A DNA stretch of 64,000 nucleotides. Origin: an uncultured Bacteroidales bacterium (lineage in GTDB: Bacteria; Bacteroidota; Bacteroidia; Bacteroidales; UBA3824). A program made the position numbers and the translations under genes. The stretch lies in assembly GCA_937877455.1 (NCBI GenBank), contig CALFIU010000129.1, positions 1 to 64,000 on the forward strand, in the 5' to 3' direction. Below the pieces are notes generated by a model. That model saw only the letters and a list, made by a program, of their open reading frames with translations, made no database searches and was not told where the DNA came from. Shown here one piece after another: positions 27,319 through 35,797 of this stretch (positions are counted from its first letter, which is position 1; each line of letters starts with the position of its first letter).

Positions 27319-27890
27319 CGACGATAAAAATTCATCTCATCAATGTATTTCCAAACGCTCTCTGGCATAAAAAACCTTACATCTTTGCCATCAGCAATAC
27401 ATTGCCTTATAAATGTACCAGACACTTCTATCAATGGAGTATCAACAATGGTTACAGAAGGATGAGTTTTAAGGCTTCCACCATCAGAACCTTCGCGAGG
27501 AAAAACTATAATGTGATAATTTTTTAGTATCATTTCGTAGTTTTTCCAATTATCAAGCCTTTCTAAATTGTCGCTACCCATTATAAGAGAAAACTCTTTA
27601 TCTGGATATTTTTCGTGTAAATAAGTAAGTGTATCAATTGTATATGAAGGCTTTGGCATGTTAAACTCAATATCCGATGCTCTAAAAAAAGAAATACCTT
27701 CTATTGCCCGATTAATAAGTTCAAAACGTTGATAATCAGGCAATAGAGAGTTTTTCTTTTTAAAAGGATTTTGAGGGCTTACCACAAACCAAACTTGATC
27801 TAAACCGCCAAACATTGCAAGATAATTTGCCAACATCAAATGTCCATTGTGTATAGGGTTAAACGACCCAAAATATAAGCCCACCTTCAT
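27315..27890 (-). CDS. nadD: Nicotinate-nucleotide adenylyltransferase
   Basis: A 191-residue cytosolic enzyme of NAD synthesis that adenylylates nicotinate mononucleotide. The nucleotidyltransferase signature GSFNPIHNGHL (about 8-18) and the second motif EVSGTFIRQ (about 155-163) are present, and IMGSDNLERLDNW (about 103-115) is typical of NadD. Normal length. It converges on and overlaps the MutS-like gene by four bases. The upstream gene on the same strand, a SPOR-like protein, is 19 bases away. Confidence 0.93.
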   Translation of the reverse strand: MKVGLYFGSFNPIHNGHLMLANYLAMFGGLDQVWFVVSPQNPFKKKNSLLPDYQRFELINRAIEGISFFRASDIEFNMPKPSYTIDTLTYLHEKYPDKEFSLIMGSDNLERLDNWKNYEMILKNYHIIVFPREGSDGGSLKTHPSVTIVDTPLIEVSGTFIRQCIADGKDVRFFMPESVWKYIDEMNFYRR

Positions 27891-27909
27891 AACCTAAAAG
27901 AATAACAAA

Positions 27910-28482
27910 TTATTCGTTTTGACGATAAATAGATTTGGCTTCCTCTGCACGTGTATAATCCCAAAACGGACCAACAGACAAGCGAGAAAACGACATACCT
28001 TCGTAAAGTGCATCAACAAATTGACTTGTTGAACCAGATGTAACAGCAGCAGGGCTACGTACAAACTCGTATGTTCCCATACGCTTAAGTTCGCGAAACG
28101 AAACCTCAAACCATGCCATATTTCTCGGAGCGTCAGCAAAAGGCATTTCTACCACTTTATCCTTAGATTTTCGGTAATACTGCTTGCTACAATTAGCCTC
28201 CGCCTCACTATAAAACGGTCCTATTGCCACTTGACGACGTGATATACCCCACCAAACAGCCTTAGAAAAACTACGAACAGTACCCATCATAAGTTTTGTA
28301 CCTGTACCTACTATCTCAAAATCCTTCTTCTTACTGTCTATTCTAATACGAATATAATACCAATAAACATTAGGCTCTGGATCACCGGGTCCGAAACTAT
28401 TTTCGGGGACATCAGCTCGCAAAATGCCACAACTAAGTAACAATACCATTGCGAACATAAATATTCTTGAAGTTGCTTTCAT
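27910..28482 (-). CDS. Exported SPOR-like repeat protein
   Basis: A 190-residue exported protein with a signal peptide (about 1-23, ending LRA-D). Two segments resemble each other and SPOR-type peptidoglycan-binding motifs: RRQVAIGPFYSEAEANCSKQYYRKS (about 83-107) and FSRLSVGPFWDYTRAEEAKSIYRQ (about 164-187). Each ends a beta-beta-alpha unit with G-P-F followed by acidic and basic residues. Known from the SPOR family: binding to denuded glycan. Here this is inferred from the short pattern only. It is followed by nadD and may share its transcript. A link to the nearby T9SS genes is conceivable, but only positional. Confidence 0.6.
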   Translation of the reverse strand: MKATSRIFMFAMVLLLSCGILRADVPENSFGPGDPEPNVYWYYIRIRIDSKKKDFEIVGTGTKLMMGTVRSFSKAVWWGISRRQVAIGPFYSEAEANCSKQYYRKSKDKVVEMPFADAPRNMAWFEVSFRELKRMGTYEFVRSPAAVTSGSTSQFVDALYEGMSFSRLSVGPFWDYTRAEEAKSIYRQNE

Positions 28483-28591
28483 AATTTTTTTATATAATGT
28501 TTATTACCAAACTTTACAAAATCCATACCTTTTTTTTATGGAAAAATGTAAGTTTAAACTATATTTTAATGCAAATTTAAAAAAAAATTTT

Positions 28592-28599
28592 TAACTTTG
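28592..28599 (+). promoter_or_regulatory. Promoter -7 box TAACTTTG
   Basis: TAnnTTTG match 27 bases before the ATG of the lipoprotein gene at 28626. Confidence 0.6.
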
Positions 28600-28625
28600 C
28601 ATTAAATCATAAAAACTATAAAAAT

Positions 28626-29279
28626 ATGAAAAAAATCACGTATTTATTGATTGCGGGAGCATTGTGTTTGCTTACATCATGCGATTTTTCATCAAAATCA
28701 AAAAATAGTAGCAAATCAACAACTAAAACACAAGACCAAACAGAACAAAACGACTCTTCTGTTGATAATAATAACAACAATGGGTCTGATACTAAGGACA
28801 ACGACAAAAAAAACGAAGATGTTGATAACAACACTTTTAAATCTGCAAAAGGTTATTTTTCTATCAATTTTCCAATGCCACCTGCCACAGACACCACCTA
28901 CAAAGAAACCTCTAAAGCAGGTACATTATACGGCTGTCAATACACCTACAAAAAAAGTGCTAACGGATATTACATTGCCAATTACATAGACTATAACGAA
29001 GGTATGGTTACAGACAAAAACAAAGAAGCTCTGTTAAATACTCGTGCTGATGCTTTTGTAACAAGATTAGGCGGAAAACTTACCAATGCAACCAAAGGAA
29101 AACTAAACGATTATCCTACTCTAACTTGGTCGAGCAAAATAAATGACTCACTCAACATTCAAATGAAAAGTTTATTTGTAGGCAGACGCTACTACCAATT
29201 TGGCACAATGGCTTACAATTCTGAAATATCTGAAAAAGAAGCCAAAGCATTTATTGAGTCTTTTAAAATAAAAAAATAA
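28626..29279 (+). CDS. Outer-membrane lipoprotein of unknown function
   Basis: A 217-residue lipoprotein. The signal ends in a lipobox LLTSC (Cys at about residue 19). A long Ser/Thr/Asn/Asp-rich spacer follows (about 20-70), then a compact domain (FKSAKGYFSINFPMPP to FIESFKIKK) of about 145 residues. The F.s.kG.FsI.FP start and the closing sFk.k resemble a small domain seen in many bacterial lipoproteins without known function. It stands alone with its own promoter and a strong shared terminator, and converges on porK. Confidence 0.8.
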   Translation: MKKITYLLIAGALCLLTSCDFSSKSKNSSKSTTKTQDQTEQNDSSVDNNNNNGSDTKDNDKKNEDVDNNTFKSAKGYFSINFPMPPATDTTYKETSKAGTLYGCQYTYKKSANGYYIANYIDYNEGMVTDKNKEALLNTRADAFVTRLGGKLTNATKGKLNDYPTLTWSSKINDSLNIQMKSLFVGRRYYQFGTMAYNSEISEKEAKAFIESFKIKK

Positions 29280-29300
29280 CTTTTGACCAACATTACAAAA

Positions 29301-29336
29301 AAATGCCGTTGATATTTTCAACGGCATTTTTTATTT
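29301..29336. terminator. Bidirectional terminator between the lipoprotein gene and porK
   Basis: ATGCCGTTGA at 29303-29312 pairs with TCAACGGCAT at 29318-29327 (10 bp, five-base loop), with an A-run before and a T-run after. It serves both convergent genes. Confidence 0.9.
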
Positions 29337-29362
29337 AAGTAATATACTTTTCTATTTTTTTA

Positions 29363-30886
29363 TTATTTCTTAGAAAAACCACCTGGGCTACCTACGCGAA
29401 TCATAGCGCAACGAAAACCTAAATCATCAGACGATTTGTCATTTTGTAAAAACCGACGTGTTCCAGGAACCATCCAATAAGCTCTGTCTCGCCAACCTCC
29501 TCCTTTGTAAACATGTACACGGTCGTTAACAAGTGAAGTCATAGCATTATCTTCTGAATGTTTGTTATGATACATACGTTCGGAACCACCACCTTCTATT
29601 TCTGCGCTTAACCAATCACCATGATCAATATTTGACGCCATATCACCATCGCGGTAGTTGATATTATCAGCTTTTTTATAGTTGACACGATTAATACTTT
29701 CTTCAATAGTCATTTCACGTTCCATCAAACGTCCTGTTGTATCGTTAAGGATATAGTCGTTGTTAGCATCACGGTCAAGTACTCTAAAAACGTTACCCCT
29801 AAATGGGTTAAAATCTTCAACATCAAGGTTTGACGATACACGATAAACATCAAGCACCCATTCGTTAACATTTCCTGCCATACAATACAAACCATAATCG
29901 TTTGGCCAATAACTATCAACAGGAGCTGTAGGTGCTGCATTATCGTTAAGATAACCAGCTACACCCATAAGGTCGCCTCGTCCACGTTGCATATTTGCAC
30001 GGAACAATCCCCTATTGGCTTTTTCATCATTACGAAGATAATGTCCGTTCCATGGATAAAGTCTTTGATTTACAATACGTTCCGGTGATGTCTGCGAATT
30101 TCCTATCAAAGCGAGAGCTGCATATTCCCACTCTGCCTCAGTTGGCAAACGATAGGACGGCAACATTATACCATCTTCCATTTTTGCAGGACGCTCACCA
30201 TCTGCACTATTTGGACTTGAAATGTTTTTCTTAACAGTTCCAATGTATTTTCCTGCAATATAGGCTTCAGTATTAAAGTTATTGGAACCTTTTTGTTCTG
30301 CGTCATATTCCAAAATACCATAATCAATCAAAGCCTTTTCGTTAACACGGTCGGTACGCCAAAGGCAATAATCTTGAGCTTGATTCCAGTTTACACCAAC
30401 AACTGGATAGTCGTTATAGGCAGGATGGCGAAAATAAAATTGTACATACGGTTCATTATAAGCCAATCTTCTGCGCCAACACAAAGTATCTGGCAAAGCC
30501 TGATAGTAAAGTTCTGGGTATTCATCATAAAAAACCTGATACTTCCAATGGAGATATTCACGATAGTCAACATTGCTAATCTCGGTTTCGTCCATATAAA
30601 ACGACGAAACTGTTACACGTTTACGCATGGAGTTCCAATCGTACATAACATCTTGTTCTACGCTACCCATGGTAAAAGTACCACCTTCTATTAATACCAA
30701 CCCAGGTCCAGCCTCCTGTTCTACATATTCGGCCACTTCAAAACCACCCATTTTTGGGTCGTTGTAATTCCAGCCGGTTTTTCCCGATGCTCCACTCCTA
30801 AGGCTTACTTTCGGTCCACACGATACTATCAACATCGCGCTGCCGATAAAACCATAAAGCAGAAGCTTTTTCAATCGCACTTTCAT
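29363..30886 (-). CDS. porK: PorK/GldK, T9SS ring lipoprotein
   Basis: A 507-residue outer-membrane lipoprotein (lipobox IVSC, Cys at about residue 23) with a formylglycine-generating-enzyme-like fold. Family hallmarks are GPGLVLIEGGTFTMGSVEQDVMYDWN (about 58-83), VSSFYMDETEISNVDYREYL (about 93-112), YPVVGVNWNQAQDYCLWRTDRVNE and the C-terminal GWRDRAYWMVPGTRRFLQ. PorK and PorN form the periplasmic ring of the type IX secretion system. Upstream on the same strand is porP (48-base gap). Downstream, where porL, porM and porN normally follow, a terminator and an unrelated lipoprotein are found instead. Confidence 0.93.
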   Translation of the reverse strand: MKVRLKKLLLYGFIGSAMLIVSCGPKVSLRSGASGKTGWNYNDPKMGGFEVAEYVEQEAGPGLVLIEGGTFTMGSVEQDVMYDWNSMRKRVTVSSFYMDETEISNVDYREYLHWKYQVFYDEYPELYYQALPDTLCWRRRLAYNEPYVQFYFRHPAYNDYPVVGVNWNQAQDYCLWRTDRVNEKALIDYGILEYDAEQKGSNNFNTEAYIAGKYIGTVKKNISSPNSADGERPAKMEDGIMLPSYRLPTEAEWEYAALALIGNSQTSPERIVNQRLYPWNGHYLRNDEKANRGLFRANMQRGRGDLMGVAGYLNDNAAPTAPVDSYWPNDYGLYCMAGNVNEWVLDVYRVSSNLDVEDFNPFRGNVFRVLDRDANNDYILNDTTGRLMEREMTIEESINRVNYKKADNINYRDGDMASNIDHGDWLSAEIEGGGSERMYHNKHSEDNAMTSLVNDRVHVYKGGGWRDRAYWMVPGTRRFLQNDKSSDDLGFRCAMIRVGSPGGFSKK

Positions 30887-30934
30887 ATTATAATGAGTTT
30901 TTAAGATTTTTTGTTTTATACTTACATTATATAA

Positions 30935-31933
30935 CTAAAAAGCGGGACATAATATTGTTTTGCCACCGTTATTTTTTTTGTTAGAAAACAATTTATATTT
31001 AACACCCACCTCATGGCTACCAACTGCTTGGCTTTGCAAAGGTGTGGTTTCGTAATCATAGGCATAGCCAATCTTATAGTTTCCAACATTAAAACTTAAT
31101 CCAATTGTAACCGCACCACTATTATAACTACCCTTTTGCCACTTATAAGCAATAGACGCGCCAAATATCACACCAGAAAAATAAATTCCAGGTACAAACA
31201 TGTTTTCTTCTCCAACATGCCTATATATTATACTTGGAACAACATAAATTGTTTCTGCTTTAGCATTAATTTTACGTTTTCCTACTGCAATTTTTCTGTT
31301 AGCAAGCGCACTTAAATAAACTGGCGACGAACATTTTTCTCCTGCAAGTTTTACACATGCCAACCCATGCGCCGAAACGCCGAGCATAGTGTTTTGATTG
31401 TAAACCAACCCTCCTACCGAAAAAAAAAGTTGCGATGCTTTTTGTGTTACAAAACTTGCGTCTGCACCAGAAATAGTACCGAAAGCTGGATCTATCATGC
31501 TGTAAAACACAAGCTTTGATGCGTCAATTTTTTGTATACTTAAATTTCCTTGCAAAGCAAGGCTACATTTCCACCGCAAAGATAAATCTATTTTACGAGC
31601 ATAGCAAACAGAAAATCCATTTGTTGCAAATGCACCTCCACCTTTTAAGTTTCCTACAACTTTAACACCAATGCCAGTTTGCGACGCTTCAAATTTTTGC
31701 TGATACTCAGCCATATATATTTTATAACCGCCTGATACACCTGGCCACTGGTTGCGAACCAATACGCCTAATTCGCAATCGTCGCCCACTGCTGCATAGG
31801 CAGGGTTTAACGATAATTTATCAGCGTAATGCTGCGAAAAATAAAATTCCTGACCATAAGCATATACAGAAAACAAACTCGCTACCAACGCTGCAAAATT
31901 AATGCGCAATATTTTTTTTAAAAACTTTTTCAC
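30935..31933 (-). CDS. porP: PorP/SprF-family outer-membrane protein
   Basis: A 332-residue exported beta-barrel protein (signal peptide about 1-28, ending AYG-Q). The PorP/SprF start FYFSQHYADKLSLNPAYAAVGDDCELGVLVRNQWPG is clear (about 31-65), and the rest alternates hydrophobic strands, ending in YKIGYAYDYETTPL and SHEVGVKYKLF. PorP proteins are outer-membrane partners of the T9SS machinery; paralogues often go with specific secreted proteins. Its position directly upstream of porK suggests this one is the core PorP. Confidence 0.9.
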   Translation of the reverse strand: MKKFLKKILRINFAALVASLFSVYAYGQEFYFSQHYADKLSLNPAYAAVGDDCELGVLVRNQWPGVSGGYKIYMAEYQQKFEASQTGIGVKVVGNLKGGGAFATNGFSVCYARKIDLSLRWKCSLALQGNLSIQKIDASKLVFYSMIDPAFGTISGADASFVTQKASQLFFSVGGLVYNQNTMLGVSAHGLACVKLAGEKCSSPVYLSALANRKIAVGKRKINAKAETIYVVPSIIYRHVGEENMFVPGIYFSGVIFGASIAYKWQKGSYNSGAVTIGLSFNVGNYKIGYAYDYETTPLQSQAVGSHEVGVKYKLFSNKKNNGGKTILCPAF

Positions 31934-31996
31934 AAAAAAATAACGCAGAACAAGTATTTTTAATTACATATCCTGCACATATTTTTCATAGATTTA

Positions 31997-32857
31997 CTAT
32001 TTATAAAGTTGATTGATTCCTTTTGTAATTCTGTCGTAATACTTATGATAAAACCTTTTATCGTCCAAGGCAGCCACCCAATTGATACCAGCAGCGGTTG
32101 ATGCCGTAAAAATCTCATCTGCTTGTTTTAAAAATTCTGTTGTTAACGAAGTATTTTCGTCAACTTCAAGCCCGTTTTCTTGCGCTACTTGCAATATTTG
32201 ACCACGCATAACATCGTTAAAACACCCATCTACAAGCGGTGGTGTATTTATCTTTTGACCTTTTACCACATAAACATTACCCATTATGGCAGCTTCTACT
32301 ATCTTGCCAGAATGGTTGTATAACAACGCATCTTGTTTTTTGGATTCTTGGGCATACTTTGCTGCTTTTATCTTGGCTATTTTATTAACATGCGTATCAT
32401 AGTTTGATAACACACCTGCATACGCTGGTAACGCATCGTAAAATGCCATAGACATACCTGTTTTTGACGGCAAAATCTCTACCGCAGAATCAGCAAAAGT
32501 TTCAATCACATATTCCGAATCTTCTATCTTCGGCAATAGTTCACTACCTCCACCACGAAAAACAATTATCCTTATCAACAATCCTTTAAAAAGTTTATTT
32601 TTATTAATTATTCTTGTAACTTCTTCAAGAAAAAGTTGACGTTGTAACAATATTTTTTTGGGTGGTACAATTTCAAGTATTTCTAAAGCTTTGAGCAAAT
32701 TATCAATATGCTGATCGAAAAAAAATATCTTGCCTTGTGCAGCTCGTATTACTTCTGTTACACAATCGCCAAAAAGCAACGCTCGATTTGATACCGAAAA
32801 TTTTTGCTCATTGTGTTGGTATATAAAACCATTATATATATAATGTGTGTCCATCAC
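31997..32857 (-). CDS. Class IV aminotransferase-like protein with altered lysine site
   Basis: A 286-residue fold-type IV PLP-enzyme relative (branched-chain or D-amino-acid aminotransferase, or aminodeoxychorismate lyase group). The N-terminus FSVSNRALLFGDCVTEVIRAAQGKIFFFDQHIDNLLKALEIL and the phosphate-site region VEAAIMGNVYVVKG, NTPPLVDGCFNDVMRGQIL are typical. Where these enzymes usually have the PLP lysine (K, H/T/S, x, N), this protein reads NYDTHVNKIAK (about residues 145-155), with no Lys at the expected place. Either the alignment shifts or it is a pseudoenzyme. It lies 4 bases after pyrI on the same strand, which hints at cotranscription, not at a pyrimidine role. Confidence 0.75.
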   Translation of the reverse strand: MMDTHYIYNGFIYQHNEQKFSVSNRALLFGDCVTEVIRAAQGKIFFFDQHIDNLLKALEILEIVPPKKILLQRQLFLEEVTRIINKNKLFKGLLIRIIVFRGGGSELLPKIEDSEYVIETFADSAVEILPSKTGMSMAFYDALPAYAGVLSNYDTHVNKIAKIKAAKYAQESKKQDALLYNHSGKIVEAAIMGNVYVVKGQKINTPPLVDGCFNDVMRGQILQVAQENGLEVDENTSLTTEFLKQADEIFTASTAAGINWVAALDDKRFYHKYYDRITKGINQLYK

Positions 32858-32861
32858 ATTT

Positions 32862-33317
32862 TTAAATTATGGTAATATGTTCGCTATCGGTAATTTTTCC
32901 ACAATAATGACACCGTAGGCTCACTGGTCTATTTGAAACCACATCAAACTTGGTAGGCATAGGTTCATGATTGGTAATACACTTGGGATTCATACAACGC
33001 ACTATGACGGATATTTTTTGGGGCAATTGCACTGGCTTTTTTTCTACCACAACATAATCTTTTATTATGTTTAGATTGGCATCTGGTGCAATAAGTGCTA
33101 TTTTGTTAATCTCGCTATCTTCAAAAAACTTATCGGAGATTTTTACAATTCCTTTTTTTCCAAGTTTTGCGCTATCAAGGTTGGTTCCTATGGTTATTTG
33201 ATTGTCGGTATATTCGAGATTAAGTATTTTTACAACTTTAAACATATCCTTTGCTGGAATGTGGTCTATCACCGTACCATTTTTTATAGCGTTTACTTTT
33301 AATTCTTTCTTTTCCAT
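32862..33317 (-). CDS. pyrI: Aspartate carbamoyltransferase regulatory subunit
   Basis: A 151-residue subunit that binds nucleotide effectors and holds the PyrB trimers together. It starts with the allosteric domain (LKVNAIKNGTVIDHIPAKDMFKVVKILNL, about 5-33) and ends with the zinc domain. In that domain CMNPKC and CHYCG supply four cysteines (about 108, 113, 134, 137). It is 18 bases downstream of pyrB. Confidence 0.95.
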   Translation of the reverse strand: MEKKELKVNAIKNGTVIDHIPAKDMFKVVKILNLEYTDNQITIGTNLDSAKLGKKGIVKISDKFFEDSEINKIALIAPDANLNIIKDYVVVEKKPVQLPQKISVIVRCMNPKCITNHEPMPTKFDVVSNRPVSLRCHYCGKITDSEHITII

Positions 33318-33335
33318 CTTTTATGGTTTTACCAG

Positions 33336-34247
33336 TTAACTTTTAAGTCCAAGCACAGCCGAAATAACAGCCTGACGTGCAAATACGCCATTTCTTGCTT
33401 GGTCGAAATAATATGCCTTTGGATTTTGGTCAACATCTTGATTTATTTCGTTGATACGTGGCAACGGATGAAGTATGCGCATAGTAGGTTTTGTATTAGC
33501 AAGCATAGAATTGCGAAGTACGTATGTGTCCTTGGTTTTTTCATACTCCATAAGGTCGGAAAACCTTTCGCGCTGAACACGTGTCATATATATAATGTCG
33601 GCCTGCGAAATAATGTCTGTAAATTCTTGGTGTTCGTAATATTTAACGCCCTTTTGGTCGAGAAATAATTTATACTCATCTGGCATTTTTAGTTTTGGAT
33701 GAGATATAAAATTAAAGGTTGGATTAAATGGAGCCATTGCCATTAGCAACGAATGTACGGTGCGCCCATATTTTAAATCTCCTACCATAAAAATATTTAT
33801 GTTATCGAGCCTACCTTGTGTCTTTTTTATCGAATACATATCGAGTAAAGTTTGGGTTGGATGTTGATTGGCACCATCGCCAGCGTTGATTACTGGCACT
33901 GTAGCAACTTCGCTCGCATATCTTGAACTTCCTTCGAGCGGATGACGCATAACTATAAGGTCGCAATAGTTAGACACCATCCTAACCGTATCCTTTAACG
34001 TTTCGCCCTTGCTTACACTTGATGCGTTTGGATCAGAAAACCCAATAACACGTCCTCCCATGCGATTTACTGCACTTTCAAAACTTAGACGTGTGCGCGT
34101 AGATGGCTCAAAAAACAAAGTAGCCACAACTTTACCGTCGAGCAGATGCGGCTGGGGATTGCTCTCAAATTCGGCCGCAATTTCCAATATACGGAGAATT
34201 TCCTCGGTTGAAAAATCGGTTATAGATATTAAACTTTTGTCTTTCAT
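33336..34247 (-). CDS. pyrB: Aspartate carbamoyltransferase catalytic subunit
   Basis: A 303-residue enzyme joining carbamoyl phosphate and aspartate in pyrimidine synthesis. The carbamoyl-phosphate site FFEPSTRTRLSFE (about 47-59), VMRHPLEG (about 99-106), INAGDGANQHPTQTLLDMYS (about 120-139) and HPLPRINEI (about 262-270) are intact. It leads a pyrB-pyrI-aminotransferase run on the minus strand. Confidence 0.96.
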   Translation of the reverse strand: MKDKSLISITDFSTEEILRILEIAAEFESNPQPHLLDGKVVATLFFEPSTRTRLSFESAVNRMGGRVIGFSDPNASSVSKGETLKDTVRMVSNYCDLIVMRHPLEGSSRYASEVATVPVINAGDGANQHPTQTLLDMYSIKKTQGRLDNINIFMVGDLKYGRTVHSLLMAMAPFNPTFNFISHPKLKMPDEYKLFLDQKGVKYYEHQEFTDIISQADIIYMTRVQRERFSDLMEYEKTKDTYVLRNSMLANTKPTMRILHPLPRINEINQDVDQNPKAYYFDQARNGVFARQAVISAVLGLKS

Positions 34248-34282
34248 TATGTTGCAAAATTGTAATTTCGTTTTATCGATTG

Positions 34283-34290
34283 CAAATTTA
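34283..34290 (-). promoter_or_regulatory. pyrB promoter, -7 box TAAATTTG
   Basis: Minus-strand TAnnTTTG match 35 bases before the pyrB start. Confidence 0.55.
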
Positions 34291-34360
34291 AAAAAATTGC
34301 AGAGTTTTTTATATCAAAAAGTATTTTTTTATGGCTTTACATTCACTGCTATCATAAAAT

Positions 34361-35791
34361 TTATAGCATTTCGTCTCGCGAGGCATCAAGCCTAATAAAA
34401 ATAAAAAGCAAAATCGTAAACGACCACAGAGAACTTCCACCGTAACTAAAAAATGGCAATGGTATTCCTATCACAGGCACCATTCCAATGGTCATACCAA
34501 CATTGATAGCCAAATGGAAAAACAATATTGATGCTACGCAATAACCATAAATTCGTGCAAAAGACGACATTTGCAACTCCGCAAGATAGATAATCCTCAA
34601 AATCAAACACAAAAACAACACAATAACCACTGTTGTACCAATAAAGCCCCACTCCTCTCCTACTGTACAGAAAATAAAGTCGGTTGCTTGTTCTGGTACA
34701 AAATTATACTTAGTCTGCGTTCCTTGCAAAAATCCTTTTCCTGTTAAACCGCCCGAACCAATGGCTATTTTGCTCTGTTCTACATTGTAACCTGTTCCCT
34801 TGGGATCGTTTTCCAACCCAAGAAATACATTTATAAGAGTCTGTTGGTGAGCCGTCATTATATTGTGAAAAACAAAATCAACCGACAATACTGCCCCTGA
34901 ACATACTATAAGAAAAGCTGTTATCAACACCGCCGTTAAACTTTTTTTGATATATCCAAAAATAAGGAATATTGGCGCAACAAGCACCTCGGTGGCCAAA
35001 ATTATATATTGTACCTCAAATTTTGAATGTAAAAGAAACATGTTGATAGCAAAAAGAAAAAGAAAAACTCCTGCTATAAATGCCAACGCAAGCAACGTGT
35101 GTTTCATTCTTCCGCCATAAATAAGGTAACCAATTGACGAAAGCAATATTATCCCTATCATAACTATATATATATCAGTCTGTAACGTATATACAAACAA
35201 CACTATACCAACAGCTACCATAACAAGAATAATCCCTGGCATACCCTCACGATAAAACACAAAAATCATACTGAAATAGACTATCACCGATCCCATGTCG
35301 GGTTGCAAAAGTATCAATGCGGCTGGTGCAAGTATTAAACCTACTGCTTGAACCCACGATTTGATGTTGTCTAAGGCAAAATCATAAGCACTCAGGAGTT
35401 TTGACAATGCAAGAGCTGTGGCAAACTTGGCGAACTCCGACGGCTGTATCTTAAACATACCAATTTCAAACCACGACCGCGCACCATGACTTTCCTTACC
35501 CGCCACAAGCACAAGCGCAAGCATAAACATCACCGTCCCATAAATTATATAGGCCAACACTGAATATATTTTGTTGCTCGATGCCATTATCGGCACAATA
35601 ATACCAACATACGCAACCCCTATCCAAATAAGTTGTTTTCCATAACGCTGCGACACAGAAAGTATGCTACTATGGCTTTCGTCGTAAACTGCCGAATAAA
35701 TGTTGAGCCAGCCCATAAACACCAAAACAGTATAAAGTATTACTGTTAGCCAGTCCATTGATAAAAAGGTGTTTGCACCGCGATGTTTCAT
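34361..35791 (-). CDS. rodA: RodA, elongasome peptidoglycan polymerase (SEDS)
   Basis: A 476-residue polytopic SEDS glycosyltransferase that polymerises lipid II during rod-shape wall growth. Recognised by SWFEIGMFKIQPSEFAKFATALALS (about 106-130, with the conserved QPSE), LILAPAALILLQPDMGS (about 150-166), QSKIAIGSGGLTGKGFLQGTQTKYNFVPEQATDFIF with the catalytic-region E/TDFIF, and IPLPFFSYGGSSL at the C-terminus. It follows mrdA by 6 bases, as in most bacteria. A central loop longer than in E. coli (about 200-300) is normal for Bacteroidota. Confidence 0.94.
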   Translation of the reverse strand: MKHRGANTFLSMDWLTVILYTVLVFMGWLNIYSAVYDESHSSILSVSQRYGKQLIWIGVAYVGIIVPIMASSNKIYSVLAYIIYGTVMFMLALVLVAGKESHGARSWFEIGMFKIQPSEFAKFATALALSKLLSAYDFALDNIKSWVQAVGLILAPAALILLQPDMGSVIVYFSMIFVFYREGMPGIILVMVAVGIVLFVYTLQTDIYIVMIGIILLSSIGYLIYGGRMKHTLLALAFIAGVFLFLFAINMFLLHSKFEVQYIILATEVLVAPIFLIFGYIKKSLTAVLITAFLIVCSGAVLSVDFVFHNIMTAHQQTLINVFLGLENDPKGTGYNVEQSKIAIGSGGLTGKGFLQGTQTKYNFVPEQATDFIFCTVGEEWGFIGTTVVIVLFLCLILRIIYLAELQMSSFARIYGYCVASILFFHLAINVGMTIGMVPVIGIPLPFFSYGGSSLWSFTILLFIFIRLDASRDEML

Positions 35792-35797
35792 ATTGTT

